This document shows positions 23,809 through 34,358 of a stretch of 46,751 nt of DNA, one piece after another. The DNA is taken from NCBI GenBank assembly GCA_900545955.1, contig URAU01000019.1, forward strand, positions 1 to 46,751. Reading direction: 5' to 3'. Origin of the DNA: an uncultured Porphyromonadaceae bacterium (GTDB taxonomy: Bacteria > Bacteroidota > Bacteroidia > Bacteroidales > Muribaculaceae). Each line of letters starts with the position of its first letter. Within the stretch, counting starts at the first letter, position 1. The notes under the pieces were generated by a model that worked only from the letters and a program-made list of their open reading frames with translations, searched no databases and was not told where the DNA came from. The position numbers and the translations under genes were made by a program.

Positions 23809-25074
23809 GTGCTCGTATATCTTTTCAAATATCTAAGTGAAGCGGGAGTGCCCGGAGCGCGCCTGATGGATTACATCACCTTCCGCTCGGGGGCGGCCCT
23901 GCTGCTCTCGCTGTTCATCGCCATGGTGTTCGGCCGTCGCATAATCGACCGCCTGCAGAAGATGCAGGTAGGCGAAATCGTGCGCAACCTCGGGCTGGAG
24001 GGGCAGATGAAGAAGACAGGCACCCCCACTATGGGCGGCATAATCATCATAGTGTCGACGCTCGTGCCCTGCCTGCTGGTGGGCAACCTGAGCAACATCT
24101 ACATGATTCTGATGCTTGTGGCCACCGTGTGGCTCGGGTGTCTCGGTTTCGCCGACGACTACCTTAAAATCGCCCGCCACAACAAGGACGGTATGAGCGG
24201 CAAATTCAAGATTATCGGTCAGGTGGGTCTCGGACTGATTGTCGGACTCACGATGATGCTCTCGCCCGATGTGGTGATCCGGCAGAACCATGAGGTTCTG
24301 AACATCCACTCCAACGAAGTCGAAGAAGTAATTTACGAAAGCCAGAACATCAAGTCGACCCAGACCACCATTCCCTTCGTAAAGGAGAACAACTTCGACT
24401 ATGCCGACCTCACCTCGTGGATGGGCGACCACGCCCAGACGGGCGGCTGGATTGTATTCATACTCGTGACTATATTTGTAATTGCCGCCACATCCAACGG
24501 CGCCAACCTCACCGACGGTCTCGACGGCCTCTGCACAGGCTGCTCGGCCATAATAGCCGTAGCGCTTGCCATTATGGCTTATCTCGGCGGTTCGATAGTG
24601 TATTCGAGCTATCTCAATATAATGTATATACCCGGCTCGGAAGAGCTGGTGGTATTCTCGGCAGCATTTATAGGAGCCCTGATAGGCTTTCTGTGGTACA
24701 ACGCCTTCCCGGCGCAGGTATTCATGGGCGACACCGGCTCGCTCACCATCGGCGGCATCATCGCCGTGCTCTCCATTCTGATTCACAAAGAACTTCTCAT
24801 ACCCCTGCTGTGCGCCATATTCTTTGTGGAAGACCTCAGCGTGATGATTCAGGTGGCATATTTCAAGATTACCAAACGGCGCTACGGCACCGGGCGGCGT
24901 ATCTTCAAGATGACCCCTCTACACCACCACTTCCAGAAACAGGGAAACGCCGGCATCGTGGCCCTGATACAGAAGCCCATCCAGGCTATACCGGAATCGA
25001 AAATCGTGGTGCGGTTCTGGATTGTATGTATCTTCCTGGCTGTAATCACCTTCGTGACACTGAAAATCCGCTGA
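23809..25074 (+). CDS. mraY: Phospho-MurNAc-pentapeptide transferase
   Basis: Integral membrane enzyme that makes lipid I from UDP-MurNAc-pentapeptide and undecaprenyl phosphate. The 421-residue product has about ten membrane segments. Signatures include KKTGTPTMGGI (67-77), FADDYLKIARHN, NLTDGLDGL and the C-terminal MTPLHHHFQKQG. A soluble insertion at about 160-200 is longer than in E. coli MraY, as is common in Bacteroidetes. The start is GTG at 23809. Confidence 0.95.
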   Translation: MLVYLFKYLSEAGVPGARLMDYITFRSGAALLLSLFIAMVFGRRIIDRLQKMQVGEIVRNLGLEGQMKKTGTPTMGGIIIIVSTLVPCLLVGNLSNIYMILMLVATVWLGCLGFADDYLKIARHNKDGMSGKFKIIGQVGLGLIVGLTMMLSPDVVIRQNHEVLNIHSNEVEEVIYESQNIKSTQTTIPFVKENNFDYADLTSWMGDHAQTGGWIVFILVTIFVIAATSNGANLTDGLDGLCTGCSAIIAVALAIMAYLGGSIVYSSYLNIMYIPGSEELVVFSAAFIGALIGFLWYNAFPAQVFMGDTGSLTIGGIIAVLSILIHKELLIPLLCAIFFVEDLSVMIQVAYFKITKRRYGTGRRIFKMTPLHHHFQKQGNAGIVALIQKPIQAIPESKIVVRFWIVCIFLAVITFVTLKIR

Positions 25075-25151
25075 AGCGGCCGCCGCTCTCCCCGCGGCCA
25101 TCGGCACACCAATATAAAAAGTATTTACGACGAAATATCATTTTTTTGCGT

Positions 25152-26534
25152 ATGCAACAGCAGACCCAACCCAAGCGCCTCGTAATCCTCGGAGGCGGTG
25201 AGAGCGGCATCGGAGCCGCCGTGTTAGGCAAAGTAAAGGGGATGGACGTGTTTCTGAGCGACTGCGGCAAAATCGCCCCACGCTATCTCGAAGCCCTTGA
25301 GCGCTATAAAATACCCTACGAGCAGGGCCACCACACCCCCGAACTGATACTCAACGCCGACGAGGTGGTGAAATCGCCGGGCGTGCCCCCCACGGCGCCG
25401 CTGGTAAAGCAGATCGTGGAGAAAGGGATACCCGTAATCTCCGAAATCGAGTTCGCCGGCCGCTATACCGACGCCAAGATGGTGTGCATCACCGGTTCAA
25501 ACGGCAAGACGACCACCACGATGCTCATCTATCATATCCTGCGCGAGGCCGGCGTGAACGCCGGACTGGCCGGCAACGTGGGCCGCTCGCTGGCATGGCA
25601 GGTGGCCGAGGACCATCACGACGTATATGTGGTGGAGCTCAGTTCGTTCCAGCTCGAGAACATGTACGACTTCCGGGCCAACATAGCCGTGCTTATGAAC
25701 ATCACGCCCGACCATCTCGACCGCTACGAATACAAGATGCAGAACTACATCAATGCCAAATTCCGCATCCTGCAGAATCTCACCCCGCGCGACGCTTTCA
25801 TTTACTGGGACGACGACCCCGTAATCACACGTCAGCTGGAGCAGGTGCAGACCGAGGCCGCCATGTATCCCTTCGGCGAGAAGCATCTTGAAAACGCCGC
25901 AGCATGGGTCGACGGCAACGACGAGATGGTGCTCGAAACCCCCGAGACATCTCTCGAGATGCCACGCGCGCAGCTCGCCCTGCGCGGCATCCACAACCTT
26001 TTCAACTCCATGGCCGCCGGCCTGAGCGCCGCCCTGCTCGACGTGCGCAAAGAAGACATTCGCCGCGCCCTGAGCGACTTCGAGGGCGTGGAACACCGCC
26101 TGGAGCGCGTGGAAACCATCGACGGCGCCCGCTGGATCAACGACTCGAAGGCAACCAACGTGAACTCCTGCTGGTATGCCCTCGAATCCATGCGGCCGGA
26201 GAAATCCACAATCCTGATTCTCGGCGGCAAGGACAAGGGTAACGACTACAACGAAATACTCCCGCTGGTCAATGAGCGCGTGAAGGCCATCGTGGCCATG
26301 GGTGTCGACAACAAGAAAATCGTCGATTTCTTCACCGGGAAGGTTCCGGTGGTTGCGGATACGCATTCGCTCCACGAGTGCGTGGCTAAATGCCGCGAAC
26401 TGGCCCAGCCCGGCGATACGGTGCTCCTCTCGCCCTGCTGCGCAAGCTTCGACCTCTTCAACGGCTACGAGGACCGCGGCCGCCGCTTCAAGGCTCTCGT
26501 GCGCGAAATGAAGAAACAGGAACTCAACAAATAA
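25152..26534 (+). CDS. murD: UDP-MurNAc-L-alanine:D-glutamate ligase
   Basis: Adds D-glutamate to UDP-MurNAc-L-Ala. It has 460 residues: an N-terminal Rossmann-like domain (VILGGGESGIGAA, 10-22), the ATP P-loop CITGSNGKTTTTML (about 112-125), ELSSFQLE, MNITPDHLDRY and a C-terminal domain with NDSKATN and LILGGKDKGNDY. The ATG at 25152 was chosen; a much longer overlapping frame starting inside mraY is a shadow. Confidence 0.95.
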   Translation: MQQQTQPKRLVILGGGESGIGAAVLGKVKGMDVFLSDCGKIAPRYLEALERYKIPYEQGHHTPELILNADEVVKSPGVPPTAPLVKQIVEKGIPVISEIEFAGRYTDAKMVCITGSNGKTTTTMLIYHILREAGVNAGLAGNVGRSLAWQVAEDHHDVYVVELSSFQLENMYDFRANIAVLMNITPDHLDRYEYKMQNYINAKFRILQNLTPRDAFIYWDDDPVITRQLEQVQTEAAMYPFGEKHLENAAAWVDGNDEMVLETPETSLEMPRAQLALRGIHNLFNSMAAGLSAALLDVRKEDIRRALSDFEGVEHRLERVETIDGARWINDSKATNVNSCWYALESMRPEKSTILILGGKDKGNDYNEILPLVNERVKAIVAMGVDNKKIVDFFTGKVPVVADTHSLHECVAKCRELAQPGDTVLLSPCCASFDLFNGYEDRGRRFKALVREMKKQELNK

Positions 26535-26571
26535 CTACATATAAAGAAGTCATTTAAACTCCAGACCGACA

Positions 26572-27888
26572 TTGGCTCAGAACTCTCCAACCGCCGATAC
26601 GCCCAAACTGCCGCTGCCTAAAGCCGACAAATATATATGGGCAATATATATAGCCATCCTGGTAATCTCAGTGATTGAGCTATACAGCGCCTCGTCGCGC
26701 GAGGTGACGGCCACCAACGTGTTCGCTCCGCTGCTGCGCCACGGCCAGATGCTCGTGCTCGGTGCGATATTCACCATTCTGATTTCGCGCATGCACTACA
26801 GATGGCTGTATCCGCTTACGCCCATTTTCGTGACACTCACCATATTGCTGGGCGTCTACGTGCTCTTCAAAGGCGACATCATCAACGGTGCGCGACGCAG
26901 CACTACCCTGCTTGGGATTGCCATACAGCCGGCTGAGCTGCTGAAACTGGCGGTAGTGCTTGTAATTGCCCGCGTCATGAGCCGCCAGCAGGCCGACCGC
27001 GGCGTCCGCACGGCCGGAGTGGCATGGTCGGCGGCAATCGTGCTGCTCTGTGGCGGCCTTCTTTTCTCGCAGGGACTGACCAACACACTTCTGCTCATGG
27101 GTATATCCTTCGCCATGATGCTGATAGCCGGGGTGGAGTGGAAGAAATTCTTCTGCGTGCTTCTTGCCTATGGGGTAGTGGGCGCCGGAGCCATGATTAT
27201 GAAACATGAATCGAAGCCCGACTATTCGCCCGAAGAGTGGACCTATATCACCGAAAACGGCAAAGACTACTCCGGCAAGACCGTCACAATCACGCGAAGC
27301 GGCACGCAACAGAACCGAATCGCGCGCTGGCTCGGCAACGATTCCGTGGCCAAATACGACGAGCCCATTACCTCGGAGAACCGCCAGGAACAGTATTCCT
27401 ACATGGCTCAGGCCAACGGAGGCCTGATTGGCAATCTTCCCGGCAACTCGCGCGAGACAGCCCGACTTCCGCTGGCCTTCTCCGACTATATCTTCGCAAT
27501 CGTAATCGAGGACTGGGGATTCGTAGGCGGCCTGATACTGCTTGCGCTTTACCTCTGGCTGCTTACGCGCGCCGGCGCCATAGCGAGCCGTTGCTCGCGT
27601 GTTTTCCCGGCGCTGCTCGTTATGGGAATGGCGGTGCTGATCGTTCTGCAGGCTCTTTTTCATATGGCAATCGTCACCGGAGTGTTTCCCGTATCCGGCC
27701 AGCCGCTTCCGCTAATCTCGAAAGGCGGCTCCTCGATACTTGCCACATCGATAGCCTTCGGCATAATGCTAAGTGTGAGCCGTTTCGCCGTCCAATCGAA
27801 CAAAAAACGCGAAATCGACGCGGAAATACTCACGCTGCCGGCCGACATGAGCGCCGAGAATCCCTCCAAACTCCGGTCGGCCGACTGA
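26572..27888 (+). CDS. ftsW: Septal peptidoglycan polymerase (SEDS protein)
   Basis: SEDS-family glycosyltransferase that partners with FtsI to build septal glycan. The 438-residue product has about ten membrane segments and the signature GVFPVSGQPLPLISKGGSS near 375-395. A long extracytoplasmic loop is at about 210-300, where the conserved region GNLPGNSRETARLPLAFSDY lies. The start appears to be TTG at 26572, since no ATG or GTG in frame lies before the first membrane segment. It sits between murD and murG. Confidence 0.93.
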   Translation: MAQNSPTADTPKLPLPKADKYIWAIYIAILVISVIELYSASSREVTATNVFAPLLRHGQMLVLGAIFTILISRMHYRWLYPLTPIFVTLTILLGVYVLFKGDIINGARRSTTLLGIAIQPAELLKLAVVLVIARVMSRQQADRGVRTAGVAWSAAIVLLCGGLLFSQGLTNTLLLMGISFAMMLIAGVEWKKFFCVLLAYGVVGAGAMIMKHESKPDYSPEEWTYITENGKDYSGKTVTITRSGTQQNRIARWLGNDSVAKYDEPITSENRQEQYSYMAQANGGLIGNLPGNSRETARLPLAFSDYIFAIVIEDWGFVGGLILLALYLWLLTRAGAIASRCSRVFPALLVMGMAVLIVLQALFHMAIVTGVFPVSGQPLPLISKGGSSILATSIAFGIMLSVSRFAVQSNKKREIDAEILTLPADMSAENPSKLRSAD

Positions 27889-27956
27889 AACGCGGCGTGA
27901 TAATCCCGCGAGCACATATCATTGACTTCGACAAGATAAAACAGAATTGACATAAA

Positions 27957-29051
27957 ATGAAAATATTGATTTCCGGCGGTGGTACCGGCGGACATATATT
28001 CCCGGCCGTATCGATAGCCAATGCCGTAAAGCGCCGGCATCCCGATGCCGAGATTCTCTTTGTAGGCGCAGAGGGACGCATGGAGATGGAACGCGTGCCC
28101 GCAGCAGGCTACGACATCGTCGGGCTCCCGGTTGCCGGGTTCGACCGTAAACGTCTCTGGCGCAATTTCGGCGTGCTGCTGAAGCTCTGGCGCTCGCTGC
28201 GCAAGGCGCGCCGGGTGCTCCGCGACTTCACGCCCGACATCTGCGTTGGCGTGGGCGGCTACGCTTCGGGGCCCGTACTGAAAGAGGCTCAGAAACGCGG
28301 CATCCCCACCCTCATCCAGGAGCAGAACTCCTATGCGGGAGTGACCAACAAACTCCTTGCCGCCAAGGCCGACCGCATCTGCGTGGCCTACGACGGGATG
28401 GAGCGCTTCTTCCCCGCCGAACGCATCGTGAAGACCGGCAACCCAGTGCGCAAGAACATCGTATCGCTCCAGCTGAGCCGCGAGGATGCCAAGCGCCGCC
28501 TCGGCTTCAACCCCAACCGTCCGCTGGTAGTGGTGGTGGGAGGCAGTCTGGGCGCCCGCACCATCAACGACGCCATGAAGAAGGCCGTGGAACCCCTGCT
28601 CGAAAAAGGAGCTTCGATACTCTGGCAGACCGGGCGCCTGTATGCCGACGAATGCAGCGCCGCCACGTCCCACATCGCCGACGAGAACCTCAAGGTTATG
28701 CCCTTCGTGGCCGACATGGATCTGGCCTACTGCGCCGCCGACCTGATGGTGTCGCGCGCCGGAGCCAGCACCATCTCGGAGATACAGCTCACGGGAATGC
28801 CGGCCGTGCTCGTGCCGTCGCCCAACGTGGCCGAGGACCATCAGCGCAAGAATGCCGAAGCGCTCTCCTCGCGCGGCGCCGCCGTGATGATACCCGACGC
28901 CGAGTGCGCCGACCGTCTGGCTGCTGAGGTCGCCTCGCTGCTCCACAATCCCGAGGCGCTCAAATCTCTTGGCGACAACGCGCGCAAAATGGCGCTGCGC
29001 GACGCCGACGAAAAAATTGTCGACAATATCGAAGCTATTCTCAACCGATGA
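27957..29051 (+). CDS. murG: UDP-GlcNAc:lipid I GlcNAc transferase
   Basis: Peripheral inner-membrane GT28 enzyme that turns lipid I into lipid II. It has 364 residues: the N-terminal GGGTGGHIFPAVSIA (6-20), GVGGYASGPV and IQEQNSYAGVTNK in the acceptor domain, VVGGSLGARTIND, and VSRAGASTISEI for UDP-GlcNAc binding. Its stop overlaps the murC start by four bases (ATGA), suggesting translational coupling. Confidence 0.96.
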   Translation: MKILISGGGTGGHIFPAVSIANAVKRRHPDAEILFVGAEGRMEMERVPAAGYDIVGLPVAGFDRKRLWRNFGVLLKLWRSLRKARRVLRDFTPDICVGVGGYASGPVLKEAQKRGIPTLIQEQNSYAGVTNKLLAAKADRICVAYDGMERFFPAERIVKTGNPVRKNIVSLQLSREDAKRRLGFNPNRPLVVVVGGSLGARTINDAMKKAVEPLLEKGASILWQTGRLYADECSAATSHIADENLKVMPFVADMDLAYCAADLMVSRAGASTISEIQLTGMPAVLVPSPNVAEDHQRKNAEALSSRGAAVMIPDAECADRLAAEVASLLHNPEALKSLGDNARKMALRDADEKIVDNIEAILNR

Positions 29052-30424
29052 AAAATCTATATTTCGTAGGCGCCGGGGGCATTGGAATGGCTGCTCTCGA
29101 ACGCTACTTCATGGCAAAGGGGTATGCAGTGGCAGGCTACGACCGCACCCCCTCTGAACTCACCGACAAGCTCGCCGCCGAAGGGGCGCGCATCAGCTTT
29201 GTCGACGACGTGGAGCAGGCCATACCGGCTGAATTCCGCGACCCTAAAGAAACGCTGGTGGTATATACCCCCGCTATCCCTGCCGACAACCACGTGCTGA
29301 GCTATTTCCGCGACAACGGATTCGAGGTGGTGAAGCGTGCAGCCGTGCTCGGCCGCGTAACCCACGAAAGCCGCGGCATCTGCTTTGCAGGTACGCACGG
29401 CAAAACGACCACCTCGTCGCTCGCGGCCCACATACTCCACAACTGCAAGGTCGACTGCAACGCCTTTCTCGGCGGCGTTCTACGCAACTACGACAGCAAT
29501 TTCCTGCTCGCTCCCGAATCGCCATGGAGCGTAATCGAGGCCGATGAATTCGACCGCTCGTTCCACCATCTGCGCCCGTGGATTGCCGTGGTGACCTCGA
29601 CCGATCCCGACCATCTCGACATCTACGGCACGGAAGAGGCTTATCTGGAAAGTTTCGCCCACTTCACATCGCTCGTGCAGCCCGGCGGCGCACTTGTAGT
29701 GCATGAAGGCCTGAAACTCAAGCCGCGTCCACAGGAAGGAGTGAAAGTCTACAGCTATTCGCGCGACTCGGGCGACTTCCACGCCGAGCGCATACGCCGC
29801 GGCAACGGCGAGATACGTTTCGATTTCGTATATCCCGGCGGACGCATCGACGACATCAGCCTCGGCGTACCCGTTGAGGTCAACATCGAAAACGCCGTGG
29901 CCTCGCTGGCGGCCTGCTGGCTCACGGGCGATATGGAGCCTGAGGCCGCCCGTACAGCCGTCGGGACCTTCCTCGGCGCCAAACGCCGCTTCGAATTCTG
30001 GCTAAAGGCACCCGGCGAGCATGGCCGGGCGATAATCGACGACTACGCCCACCATCCCGACGAGCTCAAGGCATCGATTCGGTCGGTGAAAGCGCTCTAC
30101 CCGGGCCGAAAGCTGACGGTTGTGTTCCAGCCGCATCTCTATACACGCACACGCGACTTCTACCGGGGCTTTGCCGAAGCCCTCTCGCTTGCCGACGAGG
30201 TGATACTCATCCCGATCTACCCGGCCCGCGAGCTCCCCATCCCCGGAGTGGAGTCGGAAATGATACTTCCGCTCATCTCAGGCGCAAAAAAAGAGGTCGT
30301 AGCGCGCGAAAACTTGATAGATACGATTAAAAATCGTAATTTTGAGATACTTTTGACGGCAGGCGCCGGCGATATCGCCGACCTCGTGCCCGGTATAGCC
30401 CGTGCCTGCGGCGCGCCGGTCTGA
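29048..30424 (+). CDS. murC: UDP-MurNAc-L-alanine ligase
   Basis: First Mur ligase, adding L-alanine to UDP-MurNAc. The 458-residue product has FVGAGGIGMAALERYF (6-21), the P-loop FAGTHGKTTTSSL (113-125), EADEFDRSFHHL, DDYAHHPDELKA and FQPHLYTRTRDF. Mpl, the recycling ligase, is related, but the position between murG and ftsQ and the motif set favour MurC. It overlaps murG by four bases. Confidence 0.94.
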   Translation: MKNLYFVGAGGIGMAALERYFMAKGYAVAGYDRTPSELTDKLAAEGARISFVDDVEQAIPAEFRDPKETLVVYTPAIPADNHVLSYFRDNGFEVVKRAAVLGRVTHESRGICFAGTHGKTTTSSLAAHILHNCKVDCNAFLGGVLRNYDSNFLLAPESPWSVIEADEFDRSFHHLRPWIAVVTSTDPDHLDIYGTEEAYLESFAHFTSLVQPGGALVVHEGLKLKPRPQEGVKVYSYSRDSGDFHAERIRRGNGEIRFDFVYPGGRIDDISLGVPVEVNIENAVASLAACWLTGDMEPEAARTAVGTFLGAKRRFEFWLKAPGEHGRAIIDDYAHHPDELKASIRSVKALYPGRKLTVVFQPHLYTRTRDFYRGFAEALSLADEVILIPIYPARELPIPGVESEMILPLISGAKKEVVARENLIDTIKNRNFEILLTAGAGDIADLVPGIARACGAPV

Positions 30425-30515
30425 CGGCCAATCTGAAAGAGAGGCCGCCTTTTACCTGTCAATCCGCAAAAAACACTGATTTTATTAACCCCACAGAAGC
30501 ACCGGATACGGAACA

Positions 30516-31403
30516 ATGAGCAAATCAGGCGTGATACGCTGCCTGCTGGCCGTAATGCTGATGATATATCTGGCATTCGCCCTGATAGTGGCCAACGATA
30601 TGGCCGCGCGCGAAATGTGTCGTGGCTTCGATGTGGTTGTCGAGCAGACAGCCGCGTCGCGCAATTTCGTGACTCCGGGCGAGGTGCGCCGTCTGCTGGC
30701 CGAATGGAAACTCGACTCCACGGCGATGCCAGCATCGCGCATTCCGGTGCACACCATAGAGCAGCGCCTCAACTCCGTGCAGAACATCGAGGAGGCTCAG
30801 GTAGAACGCCTCGCCACAGGAAAAGTGCGCATCTCCGTCACGCCGATGATTCCGGTGGCACGTGTGTTCGACTCCTACGGCCGCTCCTACTACATCAACC
30901 GCGAGGGGAAACGCCTCACGGCGAATGCCCGCTACCGTCTGGATGTGCCGGTAGTCACCGGTCATTTCGACGCCGCCCACCAGCCGGCCATGCTGCTGCC
31001 GCTCCTGGAATACATCGCCCGCGACTCGGCCTGGAACGCCCTTGTGGCGCAGGTTGAGGTGGAACCCCGACATCACGACGTGCTGATTCTCCCCATGATA
31101 CGAGGCCACGTTATCAACCTTGGCGATACTTCCGCCATCCAGAGTAAGCTCGACCGTGTGATGAAGATGTATCATAAGGTCCTTCCGGTAAAAGGATGGG
31201 ACTACTACGACACCATCTCCGTGAAATGGGGCGGCCAGGTAGTGGCTACCCGACGGCTCAAGAGCATCCCGGAGCCATTTATCCGCTTCGACCAGGAGGG
31301 CGACGAGACCGACGACGAGAATCTCGACAACATGCTCGCCGACACTCCGCAGCCCGGGCAGCCGCAACCGGACGCTACGCCCGCAGAATCCAAGAAAAAT
31401 TAA
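30516..31403 (+). CDS. ftsQ: Division protein FtsQ
   Basis: Bitopic division protein of the FtsQ/DivIB group. The 295-residue product has one N-terminal membrane segment (about 6-25), a POTRA-like domain (about 35-115, with VRRLLAEW and a beta strand through VRISVTPMIPVARVFD), and a beta domain ending near 270. The last 30 residues are acidic and Pro/Gln-rich. The sequence is divergent, as is usual for FtsQ, but the place between murC and ftsA is conserved. Confidence 0.86.
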   Translation: MSKSGVIRCLLAVMLMIYLAFALIVANDMAAREMCRGFDVVVEQTAASRNFVTPGEVRRLLAEWKLDSTAMPASRIPVHTIEQRLNSVQNIEEAQVERLATGKVRISVTPMIPVARVFDSYGRSYYINREGKRLTANARYRLDVPVVTGHFDAAHQPAMLLPLLEYIARDSAWNALVAQVEVEPRHHDVLILPMIRGHVINLGDTSAIQSKLDRVMKMYHKVLPVKGWDYYDTISVKWGGQVVATRRLKSIPEPFIRFDQEGDETDDENLDNMLADTPQPGQPQPDATPAESKKN

Positions 31404-31453
31404 CAACATCCTATCGATAAACTCCATACCCCTACCCCACACATATCCTCATT

Positions 31454-32878
31454 ATGGCTGAAAGAGACAACGAACGCTACATCGTGGCATTGGAAATAGG
31501 CAGCTCGAAAGTGCGCGCCGCAATCGGCATAGTCGACAATCTCGGCATGGTCGATGTCGTGGCCGTGGAAGAAGACAAGATAATCGACAAGGTGCGCTAC
31601 GGGTGCATCCAGAACGTGGAGGTGGCCGCAGCCGCTTCCAACGTGCTCGAACGCCTGCAGGCCAATCCCGCCATCGCGCCCCGGGAAATAACGGGTGTGT
31701 ATGTGTCGCTCGGCGGCCGCTCGCTGGTCAGCTCGGTGGCCGAGGTGTCGGTAACGATGCCCGGCGAGACGGAAATCACCGACTCGGTGGTCAAGGAGCT
31801 GTGTGTGAAGGCGGCGGCCACCGTGAACGCCGACCGCGACGTGGTCGACGTGGTTCCCGTGAGCTTCGCTGTGGACAACAAGAGCGTCACCAACCCTGTG
31901 GGGACGTTCGGCCACGTGGTGAGCGCCCGTCTTACTGTGGTAAGCTGTAATTCTCAGCTCAAGAGGATGCTCCGACGGGTCGTGACCGAACGCCTGGGGC
32001 TCAATATCTGCGATTATATCACCCTGCCGCTGGCCCAGGCCGCGATGGTGCTTTCCGACGACGAGCGCCGGCTGGGATGCATGTTCGTGGATTTCGGCGC
32101 CGAGACCACTACGGTGGCCATCTACCGCGGCGGAGCGCCCGTATATCTGGCCACGCTCCCCATGGGTTCGCGAAACATCACCCTCGACCTCATCGCCCTC
32201 AACTATCTCGAGGAGCGCGCCGAAGAAATCAAGAAAGTTAACGGCAATGCCCTCTCGCCCGATCCATCGCGCCGCGCCAAGGGCTTTGCCGAAGGTATTG
32301 ACTATACAGAAGTCAACAACTATATCCATGCCCGCGCCGACGAGATTGCGGCCAACATTGTGGCACAGATTGACTACGCCGGTCTTACGACAGCTAATCT
32401 GCCGGGTGGAATAGTGATTGTGGGGGGCGGCGCCCGCCTGCGCGGATTCAACGAACTGCTTCAGCAGCAGAGCAAGATGCAGGTGCGTCAGGGTCTCCCC
32501 TCGGGATGCGTGCGCATCACCGACGGCTCGATCCACGGCCACGAGGCAGTCGACGTAATCGCCATGCTGGCCCAGGCCGTACAGCTCCCGGAATCCACGT
32601 GCCTCACTCCGCTGCCCGAAGAGCCCGACGACACCACCCCCGAAAGCTATGAGAGCTTCGAGGATGAAAACGACCCCTCGGCCTCGCGAATCGGGCGCCT
32701 CGACGACGATCCCGACGAAGAGACAGACCGGAAGAAAAAGGCAAAAAAACAGGAACCGACCGGAAAAACCGCCAACGATGAAGACCGTAAGCCCGGAGGA
32801 CTCCCCTCGCTTATCGGCAAACTATACGACGGCATCCGCCGCATGACCGAGGACAACTCAGACCAATTTCAGGACTGA
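31454..32878 (+). CDS. ftsA: Division protein FtsA
   Basis: Actin-like protein that tethers FtsZ to the membrane and recruits later division proteins. The 474-residue product has the phosphate-1 motif VALEIGSSKVRAAIG near the N-terminus, the 1C SHS2 domain (about 85-165), the second phosphate loop FVDFGAETTTVA near 215 and the adenosine motif GGIVIVGGGARLRG. The C-terminus has an acidic then Lys-rich linker (about 390-450) and a terminal amphipathic stretch (LPSLIGKLYDGIRRMTE) that is probably the membrane-targeting helix. Confidence 0.94.
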   Translation: MAERDNERYIVALEIGSSKVRAAIGIVDNLGMVDVVAVEEDKIIDKVRYGCIQNVEVAAAASNVLERLQANPAIAPREITGVYVSLGGRSLVSSVAEVSVTMPGETEITDSVVKELCVKAAATVNADRDVVDVVPVSFAVDNKSVTNPVGTFGHVVSARLTVVSCNSQLKRMLRRVVTERLGLNICDYITLPLAQAAMVLSDDERRLGCMFVDFGAETTTVAIYRGGAPVYLATLPMGSRNITLDLIALNYLEERAEEIKKVNGNALSPDPSRRAKGFAEGIDYTEVNNYIHARADEIAANIVAQIDYAGLTTANLPGGIVIVGGGARLRGFNELLQQQSKMQVRQGLPSGCVRITDGSIHGHEAVDVIAMLAQAVQLPESTCLTPLPEEPDDTTPESYESFEDENDPSASRIGRLDDDPDEETDRKKKAKKQEPTGKTANDEDRKPGGLPSLIGKLYDGIRRMTEDNSDQFQD

Positions 32879-32943
32879 CGCGGCCGCACTTCGGTCCACG
32901 CTCCAATAATCATTATGTGTAATCATCTCCAATCCAGAATATA

Positions 32944-34320
32944 ATGACTGACATAACCGGCAATATCGGCAATACATCGACCTTTATCGACGACGCTCCC
33001 AACGACGTAATCATCAAAGTGATAGGCGTGGGCGGCGGCGGCGACAACGCCGTAAACCATATGTACGAGCAGAACATCAACAAGGTTTCGTTTGTGGTCT
33101 GCAACACCGACCGCCAGGCCTTGCGCAACTCGCCCGTGCCCACAAAACTCCTTATCGGCCCCACCACCACCGAGGGTCTCGGCGCGGGCAACGACCCCGA
33201 GATAGCCCGCCTCGCCGCCGAAGAGAGCGCCGACGACATCGCCGCGCTCTTCGACGACCAGACCAAGATGGTGTTCATCACCGCCGGCATGGGCGGAGGC
33301 ACCGGCACGGGGGCCGCTCCCGTGGTGGCACGCATCGCCCAGGAAAAGGGGATGCTCACCATCGGCATCGTAACCATCCCCTTCTTCTTCGAGGGGGAGA
33401 AAAAAATCCTCAAGGCTCTCGACGGCGCCGAGGAGATGAGCAAATACGTCGACGCCCTGCTGCTGGTCAACAACGAGCAGCTGACCGAAATCTACGCCGA
33501 CCTCAACTGGCTCAACGCTTTCGGCAAGGCCGACGACACCCTGAGCAACGCCGCCCGCTCAATCTCCGAACTCATTACCTGCGACGGCTACATGAACCTC
33601 GACTTCAAGGACGTGAAAAAGACCCTCGAGCATGGCGGAGCCGCCATTATCTCCACCGGCTACGGCGAGGGCGACCATCGCGTGACCCGTGCCATCGAGG
33701 ATGCCCTGAACTCTCCGCTGCTCAAAAACAAAGACATCTACGGGTCGAAACGCCTGCTTTTCAACCTCTATTTCTCGCGCCAGGCCGAAAACGAGTTCAA
33801 GATGGGCGAGGCCACGGAACTTTCCAACTTCATCTCCAACATCGACAAGGGGGTGGACGTAATCTACGGCATCGCCTTCGACGACACCCTCGGCGACAAA
33901 ATCAAAATCACCATTCTGGCCGCCGGATTCGATCTTTCTATCAAGGAGGAGGTCAGCAAGCCTGCTGCCGAAAATCCCTTCGGGCCGAAAAAGAAGGCCG
34001 ACGATTCCGAAAAGAAAACAATCGAAAAGCTTTACGGCAAGGACAAGGTCGACCAGGCCCAGCGCGCCCGCGAATCGAAGCACTACGTGATTCTGACGCC
34101 CGCGCAGTTCGACGACGATACCGTAATCGAGAATTTCGAACATATGCCGGCCTACAACCGCGATCCCCGCGCCGTATCCGAGATGCGCAAGACAGCCGCC
34201 ACGGCCGAGCAGCCCAAGCCGGCCGCTGAAACAGCTGCGCCAAATGCTCCTGCACCCTCTGACGCCGGCGACGCAGAACCGCACGCGCCCGAAAGCGACA
34301 CTAAGGAAATAATCTGGTAA
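32944..34320 (+). CDS. ftsZ: Cell-division GTPase FtsZ
   Basis: Tubulin-like GTPase that forms the Z ring. It has 458 residues: VIGVGGGGDNAVNHM near 25-39, the tubulin signature GGGTGTGAAPVVA (about 117-129), and the NLDFKDVKK region. The conserved core ends at about 335 and is followed by a long charged and Ala/Pro-rich linker, in total longer than E. coli FtsZ. The end is PESDTKEIIW. It closes the dcw run, 65 bp after ftsA. Confidence 0.96.
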   Translation: MTDITGNIGNTSTFIDDAPNDVIIKVIGVGGGGDNAVNHMYEQNINKVSFVVCNTDRQALRNSPVPTKLLIGPTTTEGLGAGNDPEIARLAAEESADDIAALFDDQTKMVFITAGMGGGTGTGAAPVVARIAQEKGMLTIGIVTIPFFFEGEKKILKALDGAEEMSKYVDALLLVNNEQLTEIYADLNWLNAFGKADDTLSNAARSISELITCDGYMNLDFKDVKKTLEHGGAAIISTGYGEGDHRVTRAIEDALNSPLLKNKDIYGSKRLLFNLYFSRQAENEFKMGEATELSNFISNIDKGVDVIYGIAFDDTLGDKIKITILAAGFDLSIKEEVSKPAAENPFGPKKKADDSEKKTIEKLYGKDKVDQAQRARESKHYVILTPAQFDDDTVIENFEHMPAYNRDPRAVSEMRKTAATAEQPKPAAETAAPNAPAPSDAGDAEPHAPESDTKEIIW

Positions 34321-34358
34321 ACGGTCGCGCAAACCCCGAACCACCCCCTTCGCTGCCT